A DNA stretch of 64,000 nt, taken from the NCBI GenBank assembly GCA_030180135.1, contig CM058229.1, positions 41,939,522-42,003,521 of the forward strand. The letters run 5' to 3'. The translations under genes were made by a program, and so were the position numbers. This stretch comes from Orychophragmus violaceus (lineage: Eukaryota; Streptophyta; Magnoliopsida; Brassicales; Brassicaceae). Under the pieces are notes generated by a model. That model was not told the DNA's origin. It saw nothing but the letters and a program-made list of their open reading frames with translations, and did not search any database. Shown here one piece after another: positions 43,408 to 54,593 of this stretch (position 1 is its first letter; every line of letters begins with the position of its first letter).

Positions 43408-44240
43408 ATCTCCCACTTGAACTGGAATCTCTGTATTCATAATCCCTTTCGTCTCAATATCTAAATTAGTCATAAGGCAAGATTAGTGTCATCCTTATAA
43501 AGCCTAATCTTGTTCATCGGACTCTGATTTGATACTGACAATCCAAACGACTCGGGAAAGTCCGTTTGAGCATGGCCATGCGTTTTCCAGTATTCAAATC
43601 TCCGATTGGCCTAGAGATATTCACTCCATTTATATTGGAGGGACAAATCCCATCTTGTTCCATCACTGTAAACTACTCATTTCATGATGTACCCAAACAA
43701 GGTCCTTATAGCTATCACAGAACGATAGCGTTAGACAATGATCAAAGTACATCAGTCCATGTGCAGTTACATGCATGTGAACTCAGGTCTAAGGACTATA
43801 CTCTATAGTCGTAGTAAGAATCTCTTATGACACAGATATAAATATCCTGAAGAGTTCTTATTAAGCGGGTCTTGTCCGGTCATATGTTCCCAACATACAC
43901 CTATGTACTGACTTTGATGCCGCGCATCCATGACACACTAAGACTTTGTCATAAGTCACGTACCAATCCAGTCTCACACGGTTGTTGGTGTTCCAATTTC
44001 AACAACCTTCGACTAGGGACAGGATGATATAAACCATCTATCAAATATAGGGTCTTATGATCAAGCTAAATGACTTTGATGACTCAAGATCAAGTCATTT
44101 ACTTCGATGACCTATAAAATGGTTCATTTCATTTTGGAACGATTATTTCATCACAGTTAAAATAATCTTGAAATAATAATTTCATTAAACATCATTATAT
44201 GTTTTACAAGAACATATCAATAACTAAATAAAGCCCTTTA
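43408..44240 (-). other. Nested Copia 3' non-coding block, close copy of 9058-9900
   Basis: About 95% identical by eye to the block downstream of the intact polyprotein, including the hairpin at 43794-43810 and the polypurine tract. Similarity to the intact element drops sharply at about 44240. Confidence 0.65.
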
Positions 44241-46807
44241 CTAACTCCCACTGAAATTAAGACTACATCTTTATTTCACTTATCCTACAGCAGCAGTCCG
44301 CGACTCGTGCTTAGGCTCAAGGAGTGGCTTCGTTAATAGATTAGCAACGTTCTCATTCGTTGAAACTTGCTGATCTACTTAACATCTCTGTCATTTATCT
44401 TACGGAATAGGTTATTCCACTAAGTGTTTGGATCTTTGATGTGCAGCTAGTCTCATCTAAGCTGGGAATCACATCAAGTTCAGTGATGAACTATTCTTTC
44501 CAAACAACCTCTTTCGCCGCTTCCCAAGCTGCGAATCATTCAGTTTAAGTCATGGAGTCAGCAACAGTGCCGTGCACCGCCAGACAGACACAAGATATAA
44601 CCGGACTGTGACCGGAAATCATATTTGTCTGTTGGAAACTTGCCTTTCAGACTCTGCTGACTTGTAGCACATCACTTTCTCCTTAGTATTCCTCAAATAC
44701 TTTAGGACATACTTTAGGAAACTTGATTCTTTGCTGGATTCGACTGGTCTTTATTTGTCTTGCTTAGCATTAAAGCAACATCAAACAAGTATGTTTCATG
44801 GCATACATGATAGATCCAATTGCCGACGCATATGGAATCTCATCCATGCATTTAAGCTCAGCAGTTATCGTAGGATACTGTATCTTGCTTAACTTAATGC
44901 CATGTGACATTGGCATAAAACCCTTCTTGGATTGCTTAAAACGTGTAGGACTTTGTCAATTTAAGAATCTGACTTTGTCCTATCAGCTCTTTTGGATCTC
45001 TATCTTTAGATCCAAAATCCAAGAACTACGTGGCTTTACCCATGTCAATCATTAAACCAACTCCCAAGCTAGTCCTTTACCGACTACAGCGTTGGGACGT
45101 TATATCCGAGAATCAGTATGTCATCGACATACACTTTGAGAAATGCAATATTGCTCTCTCTTTGTCTATTAGTAAACGCACAGTTCCGCTTCGTTCCTGT
45201 TCAAGTCAAAACCTTGACTACTACAACAGAACGAAGATTCCAACTCCGATATGTTTGCTTCCATCCATAAATGGATCGATGAAGCTAACTTACATAAAAT
45301 GTAATTTTTTCGGAGTCCAGGCTCACTTTCGCTTCTTTGAATTTCGCAGATTCGTCGCTTTCAATGATCATCAGATCATTCGAACTTTCAATGATCATCA
45401 GGCTGAACTAATGACGAGAATTCACTCTCGGATTAGTGACTGATTCTTTCATATCTGCTACCTTCAGGCTCCACAGGTGTAGATTCTACAGAAATCTGTA
45501 AATCCTTCCGCTGCTCTCCCTCAATAGGTTAAGCAGCCTCCTGTATTTCCCGAATTTCTTCGAGTTGTACTTTTACTCCCACTGTTCTTCTTGGGAAATA
45601 ACTTCCCTTCTTAGAAAACAGAATGGTGGTAAAAATACTTTTACTCCCACTGTTCTTCTTGGAAAGTAATTTCCTTCTTAGAAAACAGAATGGTCGTAAA
45701 AGTACCGAGCCTTGGTTTCCTTGAGAAAACTGTTTCCTTGAGAAAACTTCGAGTTTTACTTTTACTCCCACTGTTCTTCTTGGAAAATAACTTCCCTTCT
45801 TAGAAAACAGATTGGACGTAAAAGTAACAAGCCTTAGTTTCTCTAGGACAACCAGCGAAGTAGAACAACTACCAATACTCAGTAAAGACAAATTTGGATC
45901 GATTCCAATCCACATTAACGTGGTGTCTTTCAACTGATATTTGTGGAACTATTTTAGCGTAAACTTAGATATTTTAGAGCGTTATTCTTAAATAATATCA
46001 TGGAAGATTCGTGTCACTCATCTTTAATCATTTCTAATAAGATCTGATTCTTTCTCACAGAAACACCTTAAGGTTTTCAAGAAAAATGAGCTGTGAAACG
46101 ATTTCACACTTATTAAGATGATCACACAATCAATGACTTAAGTATTCTCACTCGTGATTTAATCCAGAGTCATAATACTTTTGTCATTCAGATTCTATAC
46201 TTCATTCTGGAATTCTTTCGACCATGTCAAAGAATTCCGACTTGTGTCTCATCAAATGAACACAGTCACACTCACTGAAGTAATCAGTAGAGACAATGAA
46301 GTACAGGAAAATTTTCTCTGGCATTACTGCTCATTGGGCCACATACATCAGTATGTTCCAGGTCCAATAAGCCTTTGGGCTTTTCTCTAGCTCGGCTAAG
46401 ACAGGCCCTTTACCTTTTGGTCTAGTAAACGGAATTCAAGTCTCATAAGATATTTCATCAAATGAGCCCAACGGTCCATGACTATGGGATTTCTGAATCC
46501 GACTTACTCTATGTGACCAAGACTTTATGCCAAGAAAAATCAGGTTTAATTTATCAGATTTAAACCAATTCGGTATTTATGTTACATTTAGGCACTCTTT
46601 GGTTTAAGATATAAAACCCATTCCATGAATAGGGTGCTACAATTAATATTTCATTAGGATCAAAAGAACAAAAACTTGTCTTTTATCAAAATGAAAAACA
46701 TTCAAATTCTTACAAGAAAATGAAAGATAACTCTGCTTAAAGCAGATACATTGTAGCAATTACTTAATACAAAACCAAGCCTCGAAGGCATCTACAAGTG
46801 AAAAACC
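44241..46807 (-). pseudogene. Degenerate pol of the nested Copia element
   Basis: Scattered similarity to RNase H, RT and integrase of the intact element with many stops. It carries the same RT deletion junction as the outer element (about 45293-45330, TTTTTTCGGAGTCCAGGCTC) and a local triplication at 45568-45827. No enzyme can be made. Confidence 0.7.
45568..45827. repeat. Local triplication inside the degenerate pol
   Basis: Three copies of a 65-120-base unit containing CTTTTACTCCCACTGTTCTT, TTCTTAGAAAACAGA and GTAAAAGTA. The outer element has one copy at about 39117-39190. Confidence 0.7.
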
Positions 46808-47797
46808 CTATGACTGAGGCAGCATCCATAGCTCCTTCCAGACATGCAGTTCCACTTGCCCTTCCTTCAACGTTCTACTGTTGCTTAGGCTCTGCATATT
46901 ATAACAAATATCAGTGCCACAACCAGTATCCAATACCTGCAAGGTAGAACTTGAAGTAATAACATGAATACCTGAGGAAGTAGTCTCATACATTAACTTC
47001 AACTCCTCATCGTCTTCCATGAATTTTATGCAATCTCTCTTCCAATGCCCTGTCTCTTTACAGTAGCAGCACTTACCAACGTAAGAGGTATCTGACTTGG
47101 GCTCGGAAGACACACGCTTGCCATGATTCAAAATCTGGACAACTTTGTCTTCACCCTTGTCAATACTAGGTTTAATAAACCTACCCTTCACGTTTGGCTC
47201 AACCGTTTTGAGCATATCATGCAGTTCAGTCAACGTCTTCGTTAAGCCTTTCTTGATATAGTTCCTTACGAACTTATCATAGCTTGACGGCAGTGACTGC
47301 AGAATGATCTCAGTTGCCAATTCATGGCTAACTGGATAATCCAGTTTCCTCAGGTTATCAATATAACCTATCATTTTACTGACATGAGGACTTACTGGAT
47401 GATCATTTGGTAGCTTGCAGCTAGTGAGAGACTTAACCAACTGGTATCTCTCCACTCTTATCTGCTCCTGAAATTTCAATTTCAGGCTGCTGATCATCTC
47501 TATTGGCGATTCCATGTTCTCATATTGCTTCTGCAAGTCTGAGTCCATGGTAGCCAATATCAGACCACGCACATCTACCGCATCATTATAATGCTTATTC
47601 CAAGCATTATATACTGCATGGGTGGCATTGGACCCGATCCTCACGGGGAGAGCTCTCTCAAGAACATAGTCCTTTCTCTCCTGCCTGAGGACTAGCCTCA
47701 GGTTCCGCGACCAAGTCAAGAAATTTGATCCGTTCAGTTTGTCCTTCTCAAGAACAGACCGGATCGAGAAAGTGTTTTGATTGTTTGTGCTAATCAT
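46808..47797 (-). CDS. Gag plus protease start of the nested Copia element (329 aa)
   Basis: ATG at 47797. The first ~35 residues (QNTFSIRSVLEKDKLNGSN...WSRNLRLVL) look like the intact element, the remainder like the outer gag (NAWNKHY, DVRGL, YENMESPIEM). The CCHC knuckle CCYCKETGHWKRDC is complete. The frame continues into a protease-like DTGCGTDICYN motif and stops soon after, so it has an extra-long gag but no usable enzyme. Gag alone could still form or enter particles. Confidence 0.75.
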   Translation of the reverse strand: MISTNNQNTFSIRSVLEKDKLNGSNFLTWSRNLRLVLRQERKDYVLERALPVRIGSNATHAVYNAWNKHYNDAVDVRGLILATMDSDLQKQYENMESPIEMISSLKLKFQEQIRVERYQLVKSLTSCKLPNDHPVSPHVSKMIGYIDNLRKLDYPVSHELATEIILQSLPSSYDKFVRNYIKKGLTKTLTELHDMLKTVEPNVKGRFIKPSIDKGEDKVVQILNHGKRVSSEPKSDTSYVGKCCYCKETGHWKRDCIKFMEDDEELKLMYETTSSGIHVITSSSTLQVLDTGCGTDICYNMQSLSNSRTLKEGQVELHVWKELWMLPQS

Positions 47798-49490
47798 AAC
47801 TGAAATATATATAAGATAAAAGGTTATTAGTTAATATGTTCAATATGATTAATCTCGTATTAAATTTAATATGATTAATCACGCATTATATTCAATAACA
47901 TAAGTTACCCTCAATAGAATATAATGATTCCAAGATCCACATATAACTAAGATCAAAGTGGGCCACTGGCCGTCACCCAACCTTAGCTTATATCGGTAAG
48001 CCCTATATCGGCTAATTATATCCGTGATATAATTCTTGGTTGTGAATCTGGGCCCGAGGCCCAATCCACTCTGATGTCTCAAGGCCCGGGACTCCCGATG
48101 GCCTAGTCAAGAAAACCGGACTATACAGTCATGTAATCATTAATGTCTGGGACTCCCAATGACATTTATGAATCACAAACCGTCTTACCCACGCAAAAGC
48201 AGACATCCTCACACTGTAAGGCCATGAATGCAATTGAATGGGCTTTGACAGCTGACATAGCCTGGACAAGACATCCAACGCTTGATATTATTTGAGGTTC
48301 GTAGGTTTATTAAAATCATTCCCAAAATAGAAGATTACTATTTCGGGAAACTTTCCATTTTTGGAAACCTACTATTTTTGGAAACTTTCTAAAATTGGAA
48401 ACTTTCTAAAAACGGAAACTTTCTAATTTTAGAAATTTCTTTAAAATCCAAAACCCGCAAATTCAGAAAATTCTATTTAAAGAAACTTTCTAATTATAAA
48501 ATTTCGGAAACTTTAATTTAAAAACGACTTTATAATTTTATAAAATAGATTTTAAATTAATCTGAAGAAAGACTCAATTAACTGGCCCAATTGTTTTAAC
48601 TTCTTGGCCCGAGGCCCAAGAATTGGTCCATGTCCAAGACATGACCCAATTGTCCAATTAATTGATATAACCGGTCTGGTTCATTAAAACTGGTCTAACC
48701 GAGTTTCAATTACTACGATGACCACAATTGTCAACCGGTTATTTACTAAACCGGAATTTCTCAATTTATTTGGTCCAACCAAATCAAATTAGAAATTCCT
48801 GGTTTAGGCACTAAATCCAATATTTCTTTCGACATTGGATTTCTTATTCCGGTTTAACCAGATTTAATAAAATTATTAATCTGTTTATTAAACCAGAACG
48901 AAGATTTTAATCAAAATTTTGAACCGAACCAGCTAACCGAAATTGAACCGGCCCATCTCACCCAAAACCCTAACCGGCCAGCCGTAAGCCTCACGCCTAA
49001 GCGATAGCCGCAGGCCAGCCGCGTTTGATCCGGATCGGGACGTTCGCTCGGCAGCTCGGGACGGGACGTGATGCTCGGGTCGAGAGATCGGGACGTCCGA
49101 GAGCGTGACGCGATCCGGACGGTCGAAACCTCACGCGATCGGGACACCATCCGGACGAGACGATCGCGACGACGAACGCGGGACGCGATCCATGCGATCG
49201 GCTATCGCACAATCCATGCGATCGGGACGTCTCTCGGTCGACCGTCCGCCGTCCACCCGAGCCTCCTTTCGGCCGTATAACCAACCGGCCAAGCCGGTCG
49301 ATCCATCTTTGGCCGATCGCAAATCTGAGTCATATAGCTCATGTTTTGCGATTTTTCTTGTGTGTTTAGAGTTCAATTCTGATTCTTAACTGTTTTATCT
49401 TATCAGTAATTGATTCAAAACAATTCTAAGCAGATTAAACAACCTAAACAATGAATCTAAAACAAGAAACCTAAGAACCAATGGCTCTGA
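47798..49490 (-). other. Leader of the nested Copia element
   Basis: From 47798 to about 48950 it is a close copy of the intact element's leader. The distal part, 48950-49320, is an unusual CpG-dense tract with GATCGGGACG, GCGATCC and CGGACG words. Primer site at 49484-49495. Confidence 0.6.
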
Positions 49491-49496
49491 TACCAC

Positions 49497-50133
49497 TGTT
49501 GGAAGTTTTGGTTGATCCTGATTCAATTCTCATATTGATATCAACCTAAACATGCATTAGATCTAGGTGTTCTTATTTAGAAACATAATGATCTCACCTT
49601 TTACCTGTTTGTTGCAGCAGAAAGAAAAAACAGGTCAATGATCAGGGAGATACACCGAGAGATGGATCCTCCAAAGGCTCACACACGCTTCACAAGGAAA
49701 TTGGCTGCTAGACCACCAGGAGGCTGGCGCAGAGAGAGGAGAAAAACGGCGCTGGGTGTTAGGGTTGGCTTGGAAAAACAGACTCAAGTTTTATTCATAA
49801 AACTTGTCTAATTCCTTTTGGGCTTTATGGGCCCAAATACCAATCTGATTAAATTCCATTTAATCAGACCCATTAATTCTTCTCTCTTAGTACGACAAAT
49901 GCCTAGCACTTTTGTCGTACTTCTGCTAAGCCGTTCCAACATTATTTCCTGCTAGCTTAAGCGTGTGACCCATATGGGATCATACAATAAAGGCAATAAG
50001 TCCAAGACTTATAGATCATGAGCGGACTCTAGCAAGCCATCATGACCCCCAGCATTGTATGACTTATGTCTGATCACTGACATACTCTTACGTTATAGAG
50101 ACAGTACAGAGATTGCTGGACACAATTCCAACA
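49497..50133 (-). repeat. 5' LTR of the nested Copia element
   Basis: 637 bp, one difference from its partner; followed by TSD ATAAG. Confidence 0.9.
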
Positions 50134-50316
50134 ATAAGCTTAGTGTCGATCGACACCGTGCGACAACAGCAGTTCGTCGTTTTCAACAGAAACTTCAATC
50201 CGAGATAAATTTCCATAAAACACGATTTAACAGGCAATTAACTAATCAAATTCATCAGTATTCGATTTAAATGCCTCATATTCAATAGACTAAACCCTAC
50301 CATGCTCTGATACCAC

Positions 50317-50956
50317 TGTTGGATCCCCTAGGATCTAGGGTTTGTTATATTGAAATTACCAACCTCGTTCTTACCTAGAACTGGCAGCGGAATGATTGGT
50401 GAACGAGATCAGTGAGCGACTCAGATGCTTCGCCTCTACCAGATACACACGCACACAAACCTGGAAACCGGGATGCTAGTGCCGGATCTATGGGATCTCT
50501 GAGTTTTGGTGTTTCTGCCTCTTCTGTCAAGAAAGAGACGACGGCTACTGATTCAGGTCGAAACTCTTAGGTTTTAATTAGACCTCGAATCATTCTTAAC
50601 GGGCCAGACTCGTTTAAGTCATAAATCAAAAAGCCTATTTCGAAACCCGAACTGTGTCGATCGACACACATACTGTGTCGATCGACACAACACCATTTAC
50701 TCGATATTAATGTGTATCCAATACACATTAACATGATCATTACCAAAATGATCATTCCTATGTTTTAGCTTCCAGTTTGCTTAGGTGTGTGACCCTATAG
50801 GATCATATAATACTGGCAGTAAGTCTACAACTTACAGATTGCAAGAGGCTTCTTGCAAAACATTGCAACCGCCCAGTATTATACGAATGTCTGATCTCTA
50901 CACACAACTATCATCAGGAGTGAGTACAAGTGTGATTTCAGGACACTATCCCAACA
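50317..50956 (-). repeat. 5' LTR of the outer Copia element
   Basis: 640 bp with both palindromes intact (TGTGTCGATCGACACA and its neighbour at about 50652-50690); followed by TSD ATACT. Adjacent primer site 50304-50315. Confidence 0.9.
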
Positions 50957-52240
50957 ATACTCACCACCCTCTATCCACTAATTTGCAACACTTTTCTGTA
51001 CACATTTTCATGTGGTGCCATACTTGAAACCGGAAGAGCCTCCAGTGGACAAAGGCTGGGGGGAATGGTGTGATGAGATTAAAGACAAGAAGGTTCATTA
51101 CTTTGAAAATCTCGTGGACGGAAGCCATAAGTTTAAAAAAACGAGTGGCATGTTGGTGACTCTTCTATGATGCTTATTGAACACATCCCCAAGCCCTTTA
51201 TTGAGAGTAAAAAGAAGAGAAGGGCGTCTGCAACAGCTGATGACGGAATCAGCAATGAGGCTGACTCGGTTGGCAATGACAAGTTTAGGATTTGGGGGTA
51301 GATACAATTAAAGAATGTATGAGAAACATGAAAAATGTATGAGAAACTGGAAAGAAAAAAGAAGAGATGACGTCTCTAAAGCGTAGGTTAGCGTACCGGT
51401 CTTGTAGGGTCCATGTGCACCCACATTTACATAGCCCACCTTAAAAGAACACAATGACGTTCATGAACAAGCAACACAATAATAATTCTTATGATAATCC
51501 TCCTCGGAATGTTAGTAATGGAGTCAGTGATGAAACCTTTACCAACGACGAGCAAAGTTAGGTTAACGTGAATCCTGTTATGTTTGAAATTAACACCGAT
51601 TTTGATGAATCTTCTTTCGATCAGCAAAATCTAGGTTATGAGTTTAACGTTCCCGATTTTTGTTTTCAACCAGCTGCAACAATGGTTCCTTCCAGCTCCC
51701 GCGATCTATCCATTGATGTAGAGTTACCTGATGACAAGGAGGACGTGGCCATTTCTAAAAATGGATCAATATGAACATAACGAGATCATCCATGCTGCAG
51801 AAGGCTTAAAATCTCTGGGAGAAAAGAAGGCATAAGTCAGTATGGCTTTAAATAAACTAGAACAAGTGGTTTATGGATACATTTGTGTGAGTTATTATTT
51901 TATCTTATTTTGAGTTATCCTTACTTTATCTATATTTTGGGGTTTTAAATCTTAGGAGGATACGACCGACGTTTATAAGCATACAATGGCATATGAAGAG
52001 GTATCCACAAAGTTAGAAAAGAACAACTAAGGTCTACATTTATGTGTTAACTATTGAATACTAATTATCGGATTTCCATTATGGACATAGTATCCATGAG
52101 AAGCAGGGTGCAAGAACGACCAATGACCTATCCATGAAAAGTTGTGACAAAAAAAAAAACCTATCCATGAAAAGAAAAATGGACAATGATTTGGAACCGG
52201 ATATAATAGTTGATGGACATGAGCATGTGACGGCGATAAA

Positions 52241-52793
52241 ACAAGAGCGATATCTGGGGCCCTATTCAAAATTTTGTTTTTACAATTTTTATTACACTAA
52301 AAAAAAATTACACAAAATAAAGAAAACAGTATAAACAAAATATAAAAAGAGATAAAAACAAAGAAAATTTTTAAAATATATTTCATACACTAAAAATTCA
52401 TATACTCCCTCCGTTTCATTATATAAGGGGTTTTGGTTAAAAGCACAAAGATTAAGAAATTTACTTTTCTACAACAAAATATGATTAAATAAATAAATTA
52501 TAAACAATTCAGCCAATGACAAAAAAAACTGTAAAATATAATTGGTCACACAGTTTTCAATAAAGTTAAAGTTGTCTAAAAATATAAAAACCCCTTACAT
52601 TTTGGAACAAACAAAAACCTCTAAAACCCCTTATAAATTGAAACGGAGGGAGTATTTTTTATTTTTAAAAAATTTCTATAATAAACATATGAAACATATA
52701 TATTTTCATAAGTTTTCTATAAATTTTAGTGGCCCTATATAAATCGGGGCTCCATTCAAAAGTTTCAAAATAATGTACTCAACTCCGGCTCTG
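52241..52793. mobile_element. Probable hAT-like non-autonomous element split by a Stowaway MITE
   Basis: Interrupts one copy of the duplicated segment. The right end CTCCGGCTCTG followed by AAAACAA, and the left site AAAACAAGAGCG, suggest a 7-8-bp duplication around AAAACAA. Inner sequence starts GGGGCCCTATTCAAAA and ends GGGGCTCCATTCAAAA (inverted-type ends are imperfect). No coding capacity. Confidence 0.4.
52405..52652. mobile_element. Stowaway-type MITE, 248 bp
   Basis: Perfect outer inverted repeats CTCCCTCCGTTTCA and TGAAACGGAGGGAG flanked by TA on both sides (52403-52404, 52653-52654), and near-complete internal symmetry (ATATAAGGGGTTTT and AACCCCTTATAA). These are the hallmark ends of Stowaway MITEs mobilised by Tc1/mariner transposases. 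Confidence 0.92.
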
Positions 52794-53756
52794 AAAACAA
52801 TCCATGGTAATTAAAAATGTTTAATTTGAGCGCGTTTCCACACATTTATAAGAGCTAACTTATTTTGGGGTTTTCAATCTTATGAGGAAACAATCGGGGT
52901 CAATAAAGATACAATGACATTTGAAAAGGTATCCACGAAGCTAGAAAAGAACAACTAAGGTCTACATTTATGTGTTAACTATTGAATACTAATTATCAGG
53001 TTTCCAATATGGACAGAGTAAACGACCGATGACCTATTCGTGGGAAAAAAGTGGACAATGATTTGGAACCAAATACAACAGTTGATGGGCATGAGTCTGT
53101 GACGCCGACAAAAAACAATGATAATTAAATTGTATAATTTTGGGCGTGTTTCCACACATTTATAAGAGCTAACTTATTTTGTGTTCCAGACATCAGAATG
53201 TGAAACTAGTGATAGAAGAAAGAGGGGTAACAATGATGTTGAGAAGAATCAATGTGAAAAATAGAAAATGACCATGGAAGCTCATTTGTTGACAACAAAA
53301 CCGTAAAGACACCCTCGAAGAGACATCAAAATAAGAAGCGGATACCTAACGAAGAACATGGGGAAAACTCTGAAGAAAAAGTGGAAATGAGCGAGTCCTC
53401 TTCACCACCAAAGCGTGTTAAACATATGCCAACGAATGCATAGGTTGAGCTGGCTTGGACATTTTAAGAGTTGGTTGAATGCAATGAAATATTTGTTGGC
53501 CAACACCCCTACTGGCAGGAAACACTTAAGCTATGTTCCACGAGATAAGGACACAATCTAGTAAAAAAATGTTAGATGAACTTTCTAATTATAATTTGGG
53601 TATTATGTGCAGGGAATACTTCCTAAATAACTTCATATATGGGGAGCTGATGATACATAACAAATTCTTGTTGGACATCTCAAAGCCTATGAAATGTCTA
53701 AACATAACGGTTAGTATGCACTGAAACATAAAATAATTATTTATGTTGCCATATGT

Positions 53757-54455
53757 TGTTGGGATTATGTCCTGAAATCACATTGTACTTACTCTAACGA
53801 TAGTTGTACGTCGAGATCAGACATGTTGTATGATACTGGGCGGTTGCAATGCTTTGCTAGAAGCCTCTTGCAGTCTGTAAGTTGTAGACTTACTGCCAGT
53901 ATTATATGATCCTATAGGATCACACACCTAAGCAATCTGGAAGCTTATATATGGGAATGATCATCATGGTGGTGATCAAGATGATGTGTATTGGATACAT
54001 ATCAATATTGATTAAAGAGAGGTGTGTCGATCGACACAGTTGGTGTATAGATCGACACTGGGTCGATTCCGAAACTGATGTTTCGGTTTATGACTTAGAC
54101 TTTTTCGGTTAAACCCGAAAGAAGGTTTAGTCATAACAGGTCGTATATATAGGCTTATATGGTCGACCTGAACCCCAAGCCATCATTTTTCTTGATTAGA
54201 AAAACAGAAACTCTCTCTATTCAATTCCCAGATCCGGCACTAGCATCCCGGCTTTCCAGGTTGTGTGCGTGTGGACTACGATAGAGGCGAGGCATCTGAA
54301 TCGCTCCTGATCTCGTCTTACCTGATTCATCTTCCGCTGCCAGAACAAGGTAAACGCAAGATCCCTGATTCAATTACCTAAACCCTGAGATCCTAGGCTC
54401 GGAATTCAGACTTAGGGTTGCCTAATCGGATTAGGAATTACTAGGAATTCCATCA
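53757..54455 (+). repeat. 5' LTR (699 bp) of the third Copia copy
   Basis: Ends AATTCCATCA, one base before the primer site TGGTATCAGAGCC (54457-54469). Carries the palindrome pair at about 54023-54059 (TGTGTCGATCGACACA and a mutated partner). Confidence 0.85.
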
Positions 54456-54456
54456 G

Positions 54457-54469
54457 TGGTATCAGAGCC
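54457..54469 (+). other. Primer-binding site of the third Copia copy
   Basis: TGGTATCAGAGCC, complementary to the initiator Met-tRNA 3' end. Confidence 0.85.
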
Positions 54470-54593
54470 TTAGGGTTTTATCATTGAATCAGCCTGTTTA
54501 GTAGAATTTGATGATTTAAATTCGTTCATAAGATAGTATGAATAAGAACAGGTTAGATCGATTCAGATCGAAAACGATTCTGTGTTTTCGCAG

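Larger units (their letters stand above)
42771..50133 (-). mobile_element. Nested defective, mosaic Copia element
   Basis: 637-bp LTRs at 42771-43407 and 49497-50133 with one difference seen (GCGGAAAG versus GCAGAAAG). Target duplication ATAAG at 42766-42770 and 50134-50138. Primer site GCTCTGATACCA at 49484-49495. A 329-codon gag/protease-start frame is intact, pol is wrecked. LTRs, 3' block (43408-44240), leader (47798-49490) and the start of gag resemble the intact 8392-16203 element; the inner gag and pol remnants resemble the surrounding outer element. Nearly identical LTRs with a long-decayed pol mean it moved very recently using a helper. Confidence 0.92.
36529..50956 (-). mobile_element. 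Outer defective Copia element, host to a nested Copia element
   Basis: Two 640-bp LTRs (36529-37168 and 50317-50956), TGTTGG...CCAACA, with about ten differences seen. The perfect target duplication is ATACT (36524-36528 and 50957-50961). The primer site GCTCTGATACCA (50304-50315) next to the right LTR shows leftward orientation. Internal sequence is 37169-42765 plus 50139-50316; the rest is the nested element. Gag is largely preserved, pol is degraded and carries a large RT deletion shared with the nested element. It was therefore mobilised by enzymes supplied in trans, or decayed quickly. Confidence 0.9.
51958..53110. repeat. Direct duplication of a ~250-bp segment within the pseudogene
   Basis: About 51958-52240 and 52880-53110 are diverged copies, sharing GTATCCAC[A/G]AAG[T/C]TAGAAAAG, GGTCTACATTTATGTGTTAA and GACAATGATTTGGAACC. 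A partial third upstream piece (TTATAAGAGCTAACTTATTT) occurs at about 52849 and 53160. The hAT-like insert sits in the first copy only. Confidence 0.65.
50957..53756 (+). pseudogene. 3' part of the DUF1985/DUF287/Ulp1-type gene remnant
   Basis: Resumes exactly at the target duplication. Pieces read PYLKPEEPPVDKGWGEW and DEIKDKKVHYFENLVDG (about 51020-51115). A 68-codon frame at 51568-51774 follows, then duplicated segments, then at 53533-53724 a frame with SSKKMLDELSNYNLGI, CREYFLNNFIYGELM and LLDISKPMK. That last frame is the sequence just before and at the start of the Ulp1 (C48 SUMO-protease-like) domain in Arabidopsis transposon-linked proteins. The catalytic part would follow but the third Copia element starts at 53757. 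Stops and frame changes show it is dead. Confidence 0.5.

Noticed and set aside
49068..49389. Overlapping Arg-rich frames in the CpG-dense leader tract
   Set aside because: Both strands are open in several frames because of base composition; no family resemblance.
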